Below are positions 16,919 through 25,531 of a stretch of 64,000 nucleotides of DNA, piece by piece. How positions within the stretch are numbered: position 1 is the first letter of the stretch; every line of letters begins with the position of its first letter. The stretch spans positions 310,001-374,000 of the forward strand of contig CBDBIN010000046.1 in the NCBI GenBank assembly GCA_965206125.1, read 5' to 3'. Position numbers and translations under genes: made by a program. The DNA is from CAXWPM01 sp965206125 (GTDB taxonomy: Bacteria > Acidobacteriota > Terriglobia > 20CM-2-55-15). Below the pieces are notes generated by a model. The model made no database searches and was not told the DNA's origin. It saw nothing but the letters and a program-made list of their open reading frames with translations.

Positions 16919-17913
16919 GTGGAGACGCACAAAAAGCTGCTGCAATGGTCGTTATGCTGGGCGAGGAAGTCGCTTCTACCGTAATGAGCCACCTGAACGA
17001 GATCGAAATCGAACAGCTGTCCCGTGAGATTTCGAATACCGGACCGATTTCGGCTGACGCGGCCGAAGAGAATGCCGAAGAGCTGTACCAGATGCTCGTT
17101 GCGAACCGGTTCGTGACTGAAGGCGGCGTCGATTTTGCCCGCAAGGTCATCCTCAAGACGCTGGGCGCCGGTTCGGCGAACCGGATCATCGACCGCCTCT
17201 CGTCCAGTTACGCCAGCTACAACGCGTTTCAGTCGATCGACAAGGTGAACCCGTTGCAGCTATCCCAGTTCATCCAGCACGAACACCCGCAGACGATCGC
17301 GCTGATCCTGGCACACCTGGGACCACGCAGCGCCGCGGAACTGCTGGAGTCGCTTCCTGAGGAGATCCAGGGTGAAGCGGCCGTCCGGATGTCGAACATG
17401 GAAGAAATCTCATCCGACGTGATTGGTTCGATCGCTTCCGTCCTTGAAGAGAAGCTCAAACCGGTCGGCAACTACGGCGAGAATGAGGGTTTCGGGGGCA
17501 TCCGTGCGGTGGCCGAAATGTTCAACCGTCTCGACCGACGCATGAGCCGGGCGGTGCTGGAGCAGATCGATAAAGAAACACCCGAGATCGCCAGTTCAAT
17601 CCGGCAGTTGATGTTCATATTCGAGGACATTGCATCGCTCGACGACCCTGCGATGAGGGAAATCCTGCAGCGCATCGATAAGAAGGCGATTGGCCAGGCC
17701 CTCAAGGGGACCAGCACGGAGCTTCAGAATCAATTCTTCAGGAACATGTCCGGGCGGGCTGTCGAGATGCTGCGTGAGGAAATGGAGATCATGGGTCCGA
17801 TCAAGATGCGTGACGTGCATGCGGCCCAGCAGAAGATCGTCGAAATCGTCCGACAGCTCGAGGAAGAGGGTGTCATCAGCGTCAGTGGTGGGGCGGACGA
17901 GTATGTCGTCTAG
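16915..17913 (+). CDS. fliG: Flagellar motor switch protein FliG
   Basis: 332 residues, full length. FliG couples MotA force to rotor rotation in the C-ring. The N-terminal FliF-binding domain begins QKAAAMVVMLGEEVASTVMSHL. The middle domain has the EHPQTIALILAHL motif. The C-terminal domain has FMFEDI-type sequence (LMFIFEDIASLDDPAMREILQRID) followed by LKGTSTELQNQFFRNMSGRA, which holds the conserved charged torque residues. It starts inside the fliF stop and its end overlaps fliH. FliG is complete although its partner FliF is not. Confidence 0.97.
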   Translation: MSGDAQKAAAMVVMLGEEVASTVMSHLNEIEIEQLSREISNTGPISADAAEENAEELYQMLVANRFVTEGGVDFARKVILKTLGAGSANRIIDRLSSSYASYNAFQSIDKVNPLQLSQFIQHEHPQTIALILAHLGPRSAAELLESLPEEIQGEAAVRMSNMEEISSDVIGSIASVLEEKLKPVGNYGENEGFGGIRAVAEMFNRLDRRMSRAVLEQIDKETPEIASSIRQLMFIFEDIASLDDPAMREILQRIDKKAIGQALKGTSTELQNQFFRNMSGRAVEMLREEMEIMGPIKMRDVHAAQQKIVEIVRQLEEEGVISVSGGADEYVV

Positions 17914-18484
17914 GATTATCCGAGGCAGCGACCGTATCAAACGGCCGCGTATCAGCTCGCCGTTCGATACTCGGACCGACGGACTACCCCAGGATCACGT
18001 GATGGCCGTCGAGAAGCAGGCTTTCGAGAAGGGCTATCACGAAGGCGAACGCATGGGGAAGCAGATGGGCGAGAAGATGGTCGAGACTGTTGTCCATCGC
18101 TACGACCAGAGCATCGTTGAACTTGGAGTCGCCCACCGGAAGCTCGTCGAATCCATGGAAAAGGAAACAGTCCGCCTGTCCCTGGATATCGCAAAGAACA
18201 TCCTCGTGCGGGAGGCCACCGTGGATCCGGACCTGGTCAGCGCCCTCGTCACCGTGGCTCTGAAGAAGCTCCAGGGACATCACGAGATTGCGCTCAAGGT
18301 TGGCGAGGACGACTACGATCGTGTCCGAACGGCGATCGAGAACGTCAATTCGACGATCACCGTCGAGCAGGAGGCTTCGCTCGACCGTGGAGACTTCATC
18401 CTGGACACTAACAAGACGCACCTGGACGGCCGGATATCAGAAAGGGTCGAGGCCATCGGCCGCACCCTGCTCGACCAGGACTGA
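17903..18484 (+). CDS. fliH: Flagellar assembly protein FliH
   Basis: 193 residues. FliH is the stator of the FliI export ATPase and binds FliN at the C-ring. The N-terminus is basic and poorly conserved. Residues about 30-75 are glutamate/lysine-rich and helical (EKGYHEGERMGKQMGEKM has GxxxG-like spacing typical of FliH). The C-terminal half (RLSLDIAKNILVREATVDPDLVSALVTVALKKL...DRGDFILDTNKTHLDGRISERVEAI) matches the V-ATPase E/FliH domain. ATG 17903 lies inside the end of fliG, an 11-base overlap. Confidence 0.9.
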   Translation: MSSRIIRGSDRIKRPRISSPFDTRTDGLPQDHVMAVEKQAFEKGYHEGERMGKQMGEKMVETVVHRYDQSIVELGVAHRKLVESMEKETVRLSLDIAKNILVREATVDPDLVSALVTVALKKLQGHHEIALKVGEDDYDRVRTAIENVNSTITVEQEASLDRGDFILDTNKTHLDGRISERVEAIGRTLLDQD

Positions 18485-18530
18485 CGAGACAGCCGACCTC
18501 CGCAGCCTGCATGAACTAAGGAATTTCCGA

Positions 18531-19889
18531 ATGACACCACAGTTTGCCCAGGAGCTGGACCTTTCGTCCCGTTACGCGCGGCTGGCCGAATCGGACTCGC
18601 TTGTCGAGTTCGGCGTCATCGAGAAGGTCGTCGGCAACTCGATCGAGTCCCACGGTCCGAACGTCGTGACCGGGTCGGTCTGTTGGGCCGATAACGGCGA
18701 GCGCAGGATTCCTCTCGAGGTTGTCGGGTTCAACGACGGTCGCGTCATCACGATGCCTCTCGGCAAGATCGAAGGCGTCAAGCAGGGCGACCGCGTCTAC
18801 GCGTCAGCTCGTGTGGCGACGATAGGAATGGGAGAACAGTTACTGGGCCGGGTTCTCGACGGACTGGGGCGGCCCATCGACAAGCGCCCGCTTCCGGAAT
18901 TGCCCGACAGGCAGGCGCTCTACTCCGAGCCCTCGAACCCGCTCTCTCGCGACCCGATTCGTGAACGTATCCAGACCGGTATCCGTTCGATCGACGGTAT
19001 GTTGACTTGCGGTCTTGGCCAGAGGGTCGGCATCTTCGGGGGTAGTGGCGTCGGCAAGAGCACGCTTCTCAGCATGATCGCCCGGTATACGAGCGCGGAC
19101 CTGAACGTCATTGCGATGGTTGGAGAGCGTGGCCGGGAGGTGCGTGAGTTCATCGAGAACGATCTGGGTGAAGAGGGCCTGAAGCGATCTGTGCTGTTCG
19201 TTTCAACATCGGACCAGCCCGCCCTGGTCCGAATACGCGCCGCTTTTGCCGCCACCGCAGCAGCGGAGTATTTCCAGCGTCAGGGCAAGAACGTCCTCCT
19301 GATGATGGATTCGGTGACCCGCTTCGCGATGGCTCAACGAGAAGTTGGCCTGGCGGCCGGCGAGCCGCCCTCGACGAAGGGCTACACACCCTCGGTCTTC
19401 TCACTGCTCCCGCGGCTCCTGGACCGCGCCGGAAAATTCGATACGGGGAGCATCACGGCCTTCTACACCGTGCTGGTCGAGGGCGACGACATGACCGATC
19501 CGATTGCGGACTCGGTACGCGCGATCCTCGACGGTCACATCGTGCTGGATCGCGAACTGGCATCGCGCGGCCACTATCCCTGCATTGACATCCTGGCTTC
19601 GAACAGCCGGCTGATGATGCAGATGGTCGACAACGACCATCAGGAATCGGCCTCCCACATTCGCGACCTTCTGGGTTCTCACAAGAAGGCGGAAGACCTC
19701 ATTCAGATCGGCGCTTACAAGCGCGGTTCGAATCCGAAGGTGGACATGGCGATCGAACGCATGGACGACATGAACGGGTTTCTCAAGCAGAACGCCCACG
19801 AACCTTCGGAGCTGGAGGCCACACGACAACAACTGGTCGCCCTCGCCGCGTTGGAGTCCCCGGAAGCCGCCGACTCCCCAAGCAGCTAG
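18531..19889 (+). CDS. fliI: Flagellum-specific ATPase FliI
   Basis: 452 residues, the standard length. It is the hexameric ATPase that unloads chaperones and powers the flagellar type III export gate. Walker A GGSGVGKST lies near residue 170, GERGREVREFIE follows, and the Walker B region reads KNVLLMMDSVTRFAMAQREVGLAAGEPPSTKGYTPSVFSLLPRLLDRAG. The start is ATG 18531, 46 bases after fliH; longer upstream reading would run antisense-like through fliH. fliJ is separated from it by a repeat-bearing gap. Confidence 0.97.
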   Translation: MTPQFAQELDLSSRYARLAESDSLVEFGVIEKVVGNSIESHGPNVVTGSVCWADNGERRIPLEVVGFNDGRVITMPLGKIEGVKQGDRVYASARVATIGMGEQLLGRVLDGLGRPIDKRPLPELPDRQALYSEPSNPLSRDPIRERIQTGIRSIDGMLTCGLGQRVGIFGGSGVGKSTLLSMIARYTSADLNVIAMVGERGREVREFIENDLGEEGLKRSVLFVSTSDQPALVRIRAAFAATAAAEYFQRQGKNVLLMMDSVTRFAMAQREVGLAAGEPPSTKGYTPSVFSLLPRLLDRAGKFDTGSITAFYTVLVEGDDMTDPIADSVRAILDGHIVLDRELASRGHYPCIDILASNSRLMMQMVDNDHQESASHIRDLLGSHKKAEDLIQIGAYKRGSNPKVDMAIERMDDMNGFLKQNAHEPSELEATRQQLVALAALESPEAADSPSS

Positions 19890-19930
19890 CAGAACCCTCA
19901 TGTAGACCCTTGGTCCTGCCAGCCGACACG

Positions 19931-20030
19931 TTCGTGGATCTTCGTGCTCTTCGCGTTGAAAGCGGAACAGCGGCCCCGCAATGGAATCGGGCGAGACTTA
20001 CAGAACCCAGAGCGGTAGCGACGGGGTCGG
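19931..20030 (-). repeat. Composite intergenic repeat (REP half plus CACGAAG half), copy 1
   Basis: The gap between fliI and fliJ contains TTCGTGGATCTTCGTGCTC, which is a CACGAAG-word motif on the other strand, and about 50 bases later CAGAACCCAGAGCGGTAGCG then ACGGGG. Read on the minus strand, the same two halves recur in the same order at 22461-22560, in opposite genomic orientation. Nothing in the gap is coding. Confidence 0.7.
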
Positions 20031-20077
20031 ACTGCGTCACCTCTTCTTCGGAACCCTAAATGCTTTACTAATCCCGC

Positions 20078-20530
20078 ATGACAGAAAACCGTCACAAGAT
20101 CCACCGCCTCGACCGCGTGCTCCAAGTGCGTCAAATAGCGGTCGATAGCGCCGAGGCCCGTGTCGCGGAGGCACTCAAGTACATCGCCCACCTCAAGGGG
20201 CGTCTTGCCGTCGAGGAAGGCAGAATTCTCCGGGCACTGGAAGAATTTGCCCATCCCGACGGAACGACAGCGGTTCAGCTCCACCAAGCCGAGGCCACCG
20301 AAAAAGCCGCCCAATTCCAGGCGCGAAAAGTCCGGAAAGACATTGAAAGGGCAAACTCTATGCTCGTCGAGAGGGAAATCGCGTGGCGCCTGGCAAGGCA
20401 GGAGAAGAAGACGGTCGAAAAGCTCCGGGAACGCAAATTGCAAAAGGCAGTTAGTGAAGAAGGGGCGCTCATGCAGAAATTCATCGACGAAGCGTCTATC
20501 GCGAAGTACCTGCAGACGACGAGAGCCTGA
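20078..20530 (+). CDS. fliJ: Flagellar export protein FliJ
   Basis: 150 residues, nearly all helical and strongly charged, with heptad patterns (RLDRVLQVRQIAVDSAEARVAEALKYI; LVEREIAWRLARQEKKTVEKLRERK). That is the antiparallel coiled coil of FliJ, which acts like the gamma subunit of the export ATPase and recycles chaperones. Sequence is poorly conserved, so the call rests on length, coiled coil and position after fliI. Confidence 0.85.
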   Translation: MTENRHKIHRLDRVLQVRQIAVDSAEARVAEALKYIAHLKGRLAVEEGRILRALEEFAHPDGTTAVQLHQAEATEKAAQFQARKVRKDIERANSMLVEREIAWRLARQEKKTVEKLRERKLQKAVSEEGALMQKFIDEASIAKYLQTTRA

Positions 20531-20543
20531 GCCTAGAGATTAG

Positions 20544-22265
20544 ATGAGCGATTTCAGCCAACTGAACCTTCCCCTGCCGGTCGAGACCGATCTCGGGGCG
20601 ACCCCGGCCCCGGCGCCAGAGTCGTCTCCGGATCCGAGCCTCTTCCAGGCGCTTCTTGCCGAAGCCGGATATGGCCCGGGCGAGAAGCTGGATGCACCCG
20701 CTGACGGTGTGTCTGCCGACGTAGCGGCAGAGCTTGGGGCAGAGGCCGTGGATCTGGTTCCGGCAGAAGAGATGCCCGCGAGGACAGCCATCGAACCTGG
20801 GCTCGAAACTGAAGTCGCAACTAGCGACACCGAAGTCGCAACCCCTGACGTTGATGCCCGCATCCGGATCGACCAATCGAGGTTGGACGCGGTTGCCGGC
20901 AGTCGGCCTGTCCCGATCAGTTCCAACGAGGTCGAGGCTCGGGAAGAGGCGGCGGACGTCGAAGCCGATCAACCTCGGCGGCGCGATTCCGGACTGCGGG
21001 TAGATCTTGAACGGGCACCCGTCCCGAGTCCTGTTGAAACCACCATAGAAAGCGTTCAGGTGCGATCCGAATCCTCGGATCGCGTACCCGACCCCGTGAA
21101 CGAAGACGCTGGTCCGGCCGCGAATGTTTCTCGCGGTGAGAGGTCCGGTTTCCGCCCCGATGCCGAGGTATTACGAGCTGATGCCGGCGTGGTTCGGCCC
21201 GATGCCGAAACCGCTGCCTTCCGGACCGCATCTGCGAGTTCCCGGAACGTTATCGTCGAAGAGACAACGAACGTGAGTTCGTTCGTCGCCAAGGGGACAG
21301 GGGCACGGCTCGAGGCGCTTGACCTGGAGCGGTTCGACGTCCGCAGAATAGAGTTCCGGACCGAGTCGGTCCAGCCTCAGAATGCGACGACCAATATCTC
21401 GGGGAAATCGCTGTCGTCGGGTGTGCACACTCTCGTGGTCGAGCAGGCCGTTAAGGAATCGCCCGTACGGGAACCCATTTTGGTGAGGCCCCTGATTGCA
21501 GCGGTCGAAGGCCCGGTTGAGCCGAGAGATACTCGTTCTCCGGTAGCTGCCCTCGACACGTTGGACGAAGTGCCGCTGGCGCCCGGTCGCCAGACCCCAC
21601 GACCCAGCCAGAGTGTTCTCGAGTCCGCACTCGCTCCCGAAGCCGATGGCAACGTCCCGGCCGCTCAGGATCGTGTGACGTCCGAGTTGGTATGGAAAGA
21701 TCTGGCCGTTTCACGCCGCGATATCTCTCAATCGAGATCGACTTTCCCGAGCTCTGCCGTGAATACTTCAGACGCCGACCAATCGACACCGACCGTCGGG
21801 TTGACCGCAGAAGTGCCGCGCGAAACGAACAGCTCCAATCGAGGGTCCGCGCAGCAGCAAGTGGCGCCGCCCAAGCCGGTGATGCCGCTCTCGGAAACGA
21901 CGTTTTCGCTCGATCCCGCCCGCCGGGTGACCATGCAGTTGGGTGATGCCGAATCCGAAGTATTGGTCCACATCCGGGAACACCAAGGCGAGGTTTCGGT
22001 TCGGTTCGATGCTCCCGGGCAGATCCGGACGGGCCTGGAGGCTTCAGTCCAGAACCTGATCGAATCGCTCGGCCGTCAGCAAGTGCCGGTTTCCGACGTT
22101 CACTTCTCCGGCCGGTTCGACACCGGTGCCGATTCCAGGCAGTCGAATAGCGGCCACGACCAGCGACCCAACTCTCCGAACCACGCGACTACCGAATCCG
22201 ACGCCACCCTGTTCGAGACGGAATTCGAAAGCTCGACCGCCGGCCACATCAACGTCGTCGCCTGA
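20544..22265 (+). CDS. fliK: FliK-like flagellar hook-length control protein
   Basis: 573 residues. The first ~440 are low-complexity, proline/alanine/serine/acid-rich with no clear domain, as expected for the extended ruler of FliK. The last ~110 (about 445-530) read TFSLDPARRVTMQLGDAESEVLVHIREHQGEVSVRFDAPGQIRTGLEASVQNLIESLGRQQVPVSDVHF, which is the Flg_hook domain that contacts the export gate and switches substrate specificity. It starts 14 bases after fliJ. Repeated PDAEVLRADAGVVRPDAE sequence around residue 210 is a small internal duplication. It is longer than typical FliK (about 400), as are many with long rulers. Confidence 0.82.
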   Translation: MSDFSQLNLPLPVETDLGATPAPAPESSPDPSLFQALLAEAGYGPGEKLDAPADGVSADVAAELGAEAVDLVPAEEMPARTAIEPGLETEVATSDTEVATPDVDARIRIDQSRLDAVAGSRPVPISSNEVEAREEAADVEADQPRRRDSGLRVDLERAPVPSPVETTIESVQVRSESSDRVPDPVNEDAGPAANVSRGERSGFRPDAEVLRADAGVVRPDAETAAFRTASASSRNVIVEETTNVSSFVAKGTGARLEALDLERFDVRRIEFRTESVQPQNATTNISGKSLSSGVHTLVVEQAVKESPVREPILVRPLIAAVEGPVEPRDTRSPVAALDTLDEVPLAPGRQTPRPSQSVLESALAPEADGNVPAAQDRVTSELVWKDLAVSRRDISQSRSTFPSSAVNTSDADQSTPTVGLTAEVPRETNSSNRGSAQQQVAPPKPVMPLSETTFSLDPARRVTMQLGDAESEVLVHIREHQGEVSVRFDAPGQIRTGLEASVQNLIESLGRQQVPVSDVHFSGRFDTGADSRQSNSGHDQRPNSPNHATTESDATLFETEFESSTAGHINVVA

Positions 22266-22290
22266 TAGATCCATAATCGCATTCCCCTAT

Positions 22291-22319
22291 CAGAACCGGG
22301 AGCGGTAGCGACCGGGTAG
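22291..22319 (+). repeat. REP-like unit upstream of the 39-base array
   Basis: CAGAACCGGGAGCGGTAGCG is the reverse-complement form of the unit found in the array just downstream, so the two could fold into a hairpin. The unit belongs to the dispersed GAGCGGTAGCGACGGGG family also seen at 20001-20030, 45220-45250 and 45366-45393. Confidence 0.65.
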
Positions 22320-22343
22320 TCTTCGCTTCCGTCACGTTGTCCG

Positions 22344-22487
22344 ACCCCGTCGCTACCGCTCTGGGTTTCTGGAGCGGGGATTACCCCGTCGCTACCGCTC
22401 TGGGTTTCTGGAGCGGGGACTACCCCGTCGCTACCGCTCTGGGTTTCTGGAACGGGGATTACCCCGTCGCTACCGCTCTGGGTTCTG
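22344..22487 (+). repeat. Tandem array of a 39-base unit, 3.7 copies
   Basis: Three complete units start at 22344, 22383 and 22422 and a partial one at 22461. Each begins ACCCCGTCGCTACCGCTCTG and ends in a GGAGCGGGGATT-like tail, with one or two changes between copies. The last unit leads into a CACGAAG-word half (to about 22560) matching copy 1 at 19931-20030 in the opposite orientation. The unit is a multiple of three, so a repetitive frame (DYPVATALGFWSG) is open by chance. No other content was found in 22266-22753 apart from the sigma-54 site. Confidence 0.85.
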
Positions 22488-22713
22488 TAGGGCCGTCCCG
22501 GTATCGCGTTTCCGGTTTTAACGCGAAGGTCACGAAGAGCCACGAAGGCCACGGAGGGTTTTCTGTGCCTGGTCGGTTGACGGAACCCTATCGGCAGGAA
22601 GAGGCAGCGACATTAAGCAAAAAGTGCCGGGGCGGGCACTTTTTTCACTGCCGAAGGGTGTCGATTTGCTGACACTGCCCTTTAAATACAATAACTTGAA
22701 GTCGTCGAAGTTT

Positions 22714-22730
22714 CGGCACAGCGCTTGCCA
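22714..22730 (+). promoter_or_regulatory. Sigma-54 promoter before flgD
   Basis: CGGCACA-N-CTTGCC reads with GG at 22715-22716 and GC at 22727-22728, exact N10 spacing, 26 bases before flgD. A class II (rod/hook) operon flgD-flgE under sigma-54 fits other sigma-54-controlled flagellar systems. Confidence 0.7.
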
Positions 22731-22753
22731 TACCTGGGACGGAGGCAATTGTA

Positions 22754-23068
22754 ATGATCGAGCAAATTAGCTCACCCGTACTGCCGGCTGAAGAAACCCA
22801 GGTGTCGACCACCGCGGCGCAGAAGCAGAAAAGCGAGTTTCTTCAGCTGCTGGTGGCACAGATCAAGGGACAGGATCCCATGAACCCCATGGACGGCACA
22901 CAGTTCGTCACACAGCTCGCGCAGTTCACCAGCCTCGAGGAGCTCATCAACATTCGCGAGGTCATGGAGAACGTGGACGGGACGCTGGAACACCAGAACG
23001 CCTTGCTCATGGCCCATAACGATGACAGTGCCGCGAGCGACGCAGTCTTTGGCGCTGACGAGAACTAG
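22754..23068 (+). CDS. flgD: Flagellar hook assembly scaffold FlgD (short form)
   Basis: 104 residues. It holds only the conserved N-terminal part: EFLQLLVAQIKGQDPMNPMDGTQFVTQLAQFTSLEELINI, the FlgD signature, then an acidic tail. The Ig-like/tudor C-terminal region of enteric FlgD (about 220 residues) is missing. Short FlgD proteins are common outside Proteobacteria, so this is probably the natural form. It caps the growing hook and is lost once the hook is complete. It has its own sigma-54 promoter. Confidence 0.92.
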   Translation: MIEQISSPVLPAEETQVSTTAAQKQKSEFLQLLVAQIKGQDPMNPMDGTQFVTQLAQFTSLEELINIREVMENVDGTLEHQNALLMAHNDDSAASDAVFGADEN

Positions 23069-23099
23069 GGAAGAACAACGAGAGAACTAAGGAGAACGA

Positions 23100-24452
23100 A
23101 TGGCTTTTACTACATTTTCAACCGCCCTGTCGGGCCTCTCCACAAACACCCAGGGCTTGAACGTCGTGGGTAACAACCTGGCCAACATGAACACCGTCGG
23201 TTACAAGACGACCAACATCACGTTCATGGATGTCCTGGGCGAGTCGGTCTCCGGGGCCGGGAAGGGCGGAGGCGCCAACGTCGGATTGGGAGCGCAAGTG
23301 GGTCGCGTCGCCGCGGTCTTCACACAGGGAGGTCTGGAAACGACGAACAACCCGACCGACGTGGCTATCCAGGGAACCGGGTTCTTTGCCGTCAGCGATG
23401 GCACGGCTCAGCTCTACACCCGGGCCGGGAACTTCCACATCGACGCCGACGGCAACCTCGTGACACCGACCGGACACTTCATCCAGGGCTATTCGAAGGA
23501 TTCCGTGACCGGACAGATCGACACGAACGGTGAGCTGTCGAACGTGAAAATTCCGTCCACGACAGGCAACTCGAACCCGACATCCAAGTTCGAGCTGGCG
23601 CTCAACCTCGACGCGTCCGCCCCTGTCGGGACGGCATTCTCGACGACCGTTCAGATCTACGATTCGGTCGGTGAGTCGCATCTGGCCAGCGTTGATTTGG
23701 TAAAGGACTCCATCTCGGCAACTGAGACCAGCTGGAAATTCGACGTCACGATTCCCCACAAGGACTTCACCGGTATCGCGCCGACCAGCACCGACCAGTT
23801 CAGCCTGCTGACCGGCGCGATTGCGGCATCGCCGCCGACCGCAAGCACCCTCGTCTTCGACACCAACGGGCGGTTGAAGTCGGTCTACACGGGTGCGCCC
23901 CCCGCGGTGCTGCCACCGGTCGCCAACCTGGATATCCCACCCACGGGCGTGACGATCCCCGCTTTTGCGAACGCTGCGACGGTTAACCCGAACGGCGTGC
24001 AGTGGAAGCTCATCGCGGACAACGGCGACCTCAATGCCACCGGGTATGCCACGGCCAGCAACGTCACGTTCAGCAACCAGGACGGCGTGCCGCCGGGCGA
24101 CATGAATTCGCTGACGATTCAGGCGGATGGGACGATCGCGGGCATCTTCTCGAACGGGTTGACACTGGATGTGGCCAAGATCGCCATCGCTCAGTTCAAT
24201 AACGAGAATGGTTTGACGCCACAGGGCAACGGGTTGTACTCCGAGTCGGCGGCATCCGGCTCCCTGCTGCTCGGTACCCCGGGCCAGGGTGGCCGAGGGC
24301 GGCTGGTTGGCGGAGCTCTGGAATTGTCCAACGTCGATCTGGCGGCCGAGTTTACGAAGATCATCACGTTCCAGCGTGGCTACCAGGCCAACGCCCGGAT
24401 GATCACGGCCACGGACCAGATTCTCCAGGAGACCATGAACCTGAGGTCGTAA
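23100..24452 (+). CDS. flgE: Flagellar hook protein FlgE
   Basis: 450 residues. The N-terminus MAFTTFSTALSGLSTNTQGLNVVGNNLANMNTVGYK is the rod/hook helix-forming D0 with the NNLAN motif. Middle regions with IQGTGFFAVSDG and the beta-rich D1/D2 domains follow. The C-terminus ALELSNVDLAAEFTKIITFQRGYQANARMITATDQILQETMNLRS matches the Flg_bbr_C domain. It is cotranscribed with flgD (31-base gap). A strong inverted repeat follows the stop. Confidence 0.95.
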   Translation: MAFTTFSTALSGLSTNTQGLNVVGNNLANMNTVGYKTTNITFMDVLGESVSGAGKGGGANVGLGAQVGRVAAVFTQGGLETTNNPTDVAIQGTGFFAVSDGTAQLYTRAGNFHIDADGNLVTPTGHFIQGYSKDSVTGQIDTNGELSNVKIPSTTGNSNPTSKFELALNLDASAPVGTAFSTTVQIYDSVGESHLASVDLVKDSISATETSWKFDVTIPHKDFTGIAPTSTDQFSLLTGAIAASPPTASTLVFDTNGRLKSVYTGAPPAVLPPVANLDIPPTGVTIPAFANAATVNPNGVQWKLIADNGDLNATGYATASNVTFSNQDGVPPGDMNSLTIQADGTIAGIFSNGLTLDVAKIAIAQFNNENGLTPQGNGLYSESAASGSLLLGTPGQGGRGRLVGGALELSNVDLAAEFTKIITFQRGYQANARMITATDQILQETMNLRS

Positions 24453-24459
24453 GGTATAG

Positions 24460-24521
24460 GTGACCAGTGAAGAGTGAGGAGGGCTACCTTTGACTAGCGC
24501 TTGTCACTCTTCACTGGTCAC
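24460..24521. repeat. Perfect 18-base inverted repeat after flgE (GTGACCAGTGAAGAGTGA)
   Basis: The 18-base arm at 24460-24477 and its exact reverse complement at 24504-24521 flank a 26-base loop. The arm is made of degenerate heptamers (GTGACCA GTGAAGA GTGAGGA). It could act as a transcription terminator or mRNA stabiliser for flgDE; there is no T-run. It belongs to the same style of element as those at 4903, 6943, 44039 and 57091. Confidence 0.8.
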
Positions 24522-24562
24522 GCCTTGCCAGCCAGGGTCGGTGTTGTGTAACTTGCTTGGCC

Positions 24563-24781
24563 ATGACTGAAGGTGCGATCCCCGAGCTGGGGGATTTGGA
24601 ATACTTGAGAAAGGCCATTCACGACCTCAACAACCTGGTTGGCGTGATGCTGGCGACGTCGGAGCTGCTCCAACTTGACGTGACCGACGAAAAGGCGAAA
24701 CGCCGCAGCAACATGATCGAGCAGAAGGCTCTCGACGCCCGGGAGATCCTGGTCGGCATGTCCCGGCGCTACTTCGACTGA
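24563..24781 (+). CDS. 72-residue protein resembling an isolated histidine-kinase dimerisation (H-box) domain
   Basis: Small protein (MTEGAIPELGDLEYLRKAI-H20-DLNNLVGVMLATSELL..., ending MSRRYFD). HDLNN at residues 20-24 is the H-box form seen in hybrid histidine kinases of the HDLNNLL type. The rest resembles the second helix of a DHp domain (IEQKALDAREILVGMSRRYF). There is no HATPase, receiver or membrane segment. It could be a phosphotransfer protein, a decoy or a remnant. It lies alone between the flgE inverted repeat and the sigma-54 promoter of fliL. ATG 24563 is preferred over TTG 24557. Not recognised as a named flagellar gene. Confidence 0.6.
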   Translation: MTEGAIPELGDLEYLRKAIHDLNNLVGVMLATSELLQLDVTDEKAKRRSNMIEQKALDAREILVGMSRRYFD

Positions 24782-24924
24782 GGTCAAGCCGTTGGCTTTT
24801 CGGCTGCTTTGTTGACAGTTGCAGGTCAAAACCCCCGATCTGCAGGACCAGACCCTACTCCGCCGGAAAAGCTAATCCCTTTAGCTACGTCAGTTTCACT
24901 TCCTGATCCACTCACCACGACCTC

Positions 24925-24942
24925 TTGGCACAACTCGTGCAT
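24925..24942 (+). promoter_or_regulatory. Sigma-54 promoter before fliL
   Basis: TTGGCAC (24925-24931) and GTGCATT with GC at 24939-24940 give exact GG-N10-GC spacing. The start of transcription would be near 24952, about 28 bases before the GTG start of fliL. It would drive the export-gate operon fliL-fliN-fliOPQR-flhBA. Confidence 0.75.
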
Positions 24943-24979
24943 TCCTCACCTCCGTAGACAAGTATTCGCGGAGGCATAA

Positions 24980-25531
24980 GTGTCGGAAGAAAAGAAAACA
25001 GAGAAAGCAGAACCGAAGAAGAAGTCCGGCGGGATCAAGAGTCTCGGCCCGGCGATCGTGAAGTCGCTGCTCGTTGTCATCCTGGTGCTCGTGGCGAGCG
25101 CGGGGGGTGGCGTCGTTTCCTGGGTTCTGATCAGTCGTAGCGGCGTCCTTCCGACGGTGTCGGCCGAGGACACGACCCACGAAGAACCAGTGGATGAAAT
25201 GCAGCAACTGTTGGCTAACGGAGGGGTTATCAACCTGAATCCGTTCGTCGTCAACCTTGCGGACAGGGACGCGGCTCGTTACCTGCGCATCTCGATCACC
25301 CTGCTGGTGGACGATGGAACGACGGTCGCAGAAATCCTTGAGAACGTCATGATGCTGTCCAAGACCCGGGACGTCATCCTCCAGACCCTCAGCCGGAAGA
25401 CCGCCAGCCAAATCATGGACGAAGAGGGCAAGAACAGCCTCCGGGCCGAGATACTCGAACGCCTGGGGCCGTTGTACCACGAGCCCAAGGTCGTCGACGT
25501 CATGTTCACGGAGTTCATGATTCAGCTATGA
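24980..25531 (+). CDS. fliL: Flagellar basal body-associated protein FliL
   Basis: 183 residues. A lysine-rich cytoplasmic N-terminus (EEKKTEKAEPKKKSGG) is followed by one transmembrane helix (VKSLLVVILVLVASAGGGVVSWVLI) and a periplasmic FliL domain (INLNPFVVNLADRDAARYLRISITLLVDD...RDVILQTLSRKTASQIMDEEGKNSLRAEILERL). FliL rings around the stator units and supports their activation. GTG 24980 is used. The stop overlaps the fliN start by four bases, leaving no room for fliM. Confidence 0.93.
   Translation: MSEEKKTEKAEPKKKSGGIKSLGPAIVKSLLVVILVLVASAGGGVVSWVLISRSGVLPTVSAEDTTHEEPVDEMQQLLANGGVINLNPFVVNLADRDAARYLRISITLLVDDGTTVAEILENVMMLSKTRDVILQTLSRKTASQIMDEEGKNSLRAEILERLGPLYHEPKVVDVMFTEFMIQL

Noticed and set aside
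22344..22487. CRISPR-like array
   Set aside because: Direct repeats are head to tail without variable spacers, and no cas genes are near.
22337..22672. Open frame with 13-residue repeats (PVATALGFWSG)
   Set aside because: It follows the 39-base tandem array, whose length is divisible by three. The same DNA unit occurs elsewhere out of frame, so it is a nucleotide repeat, not a protein.
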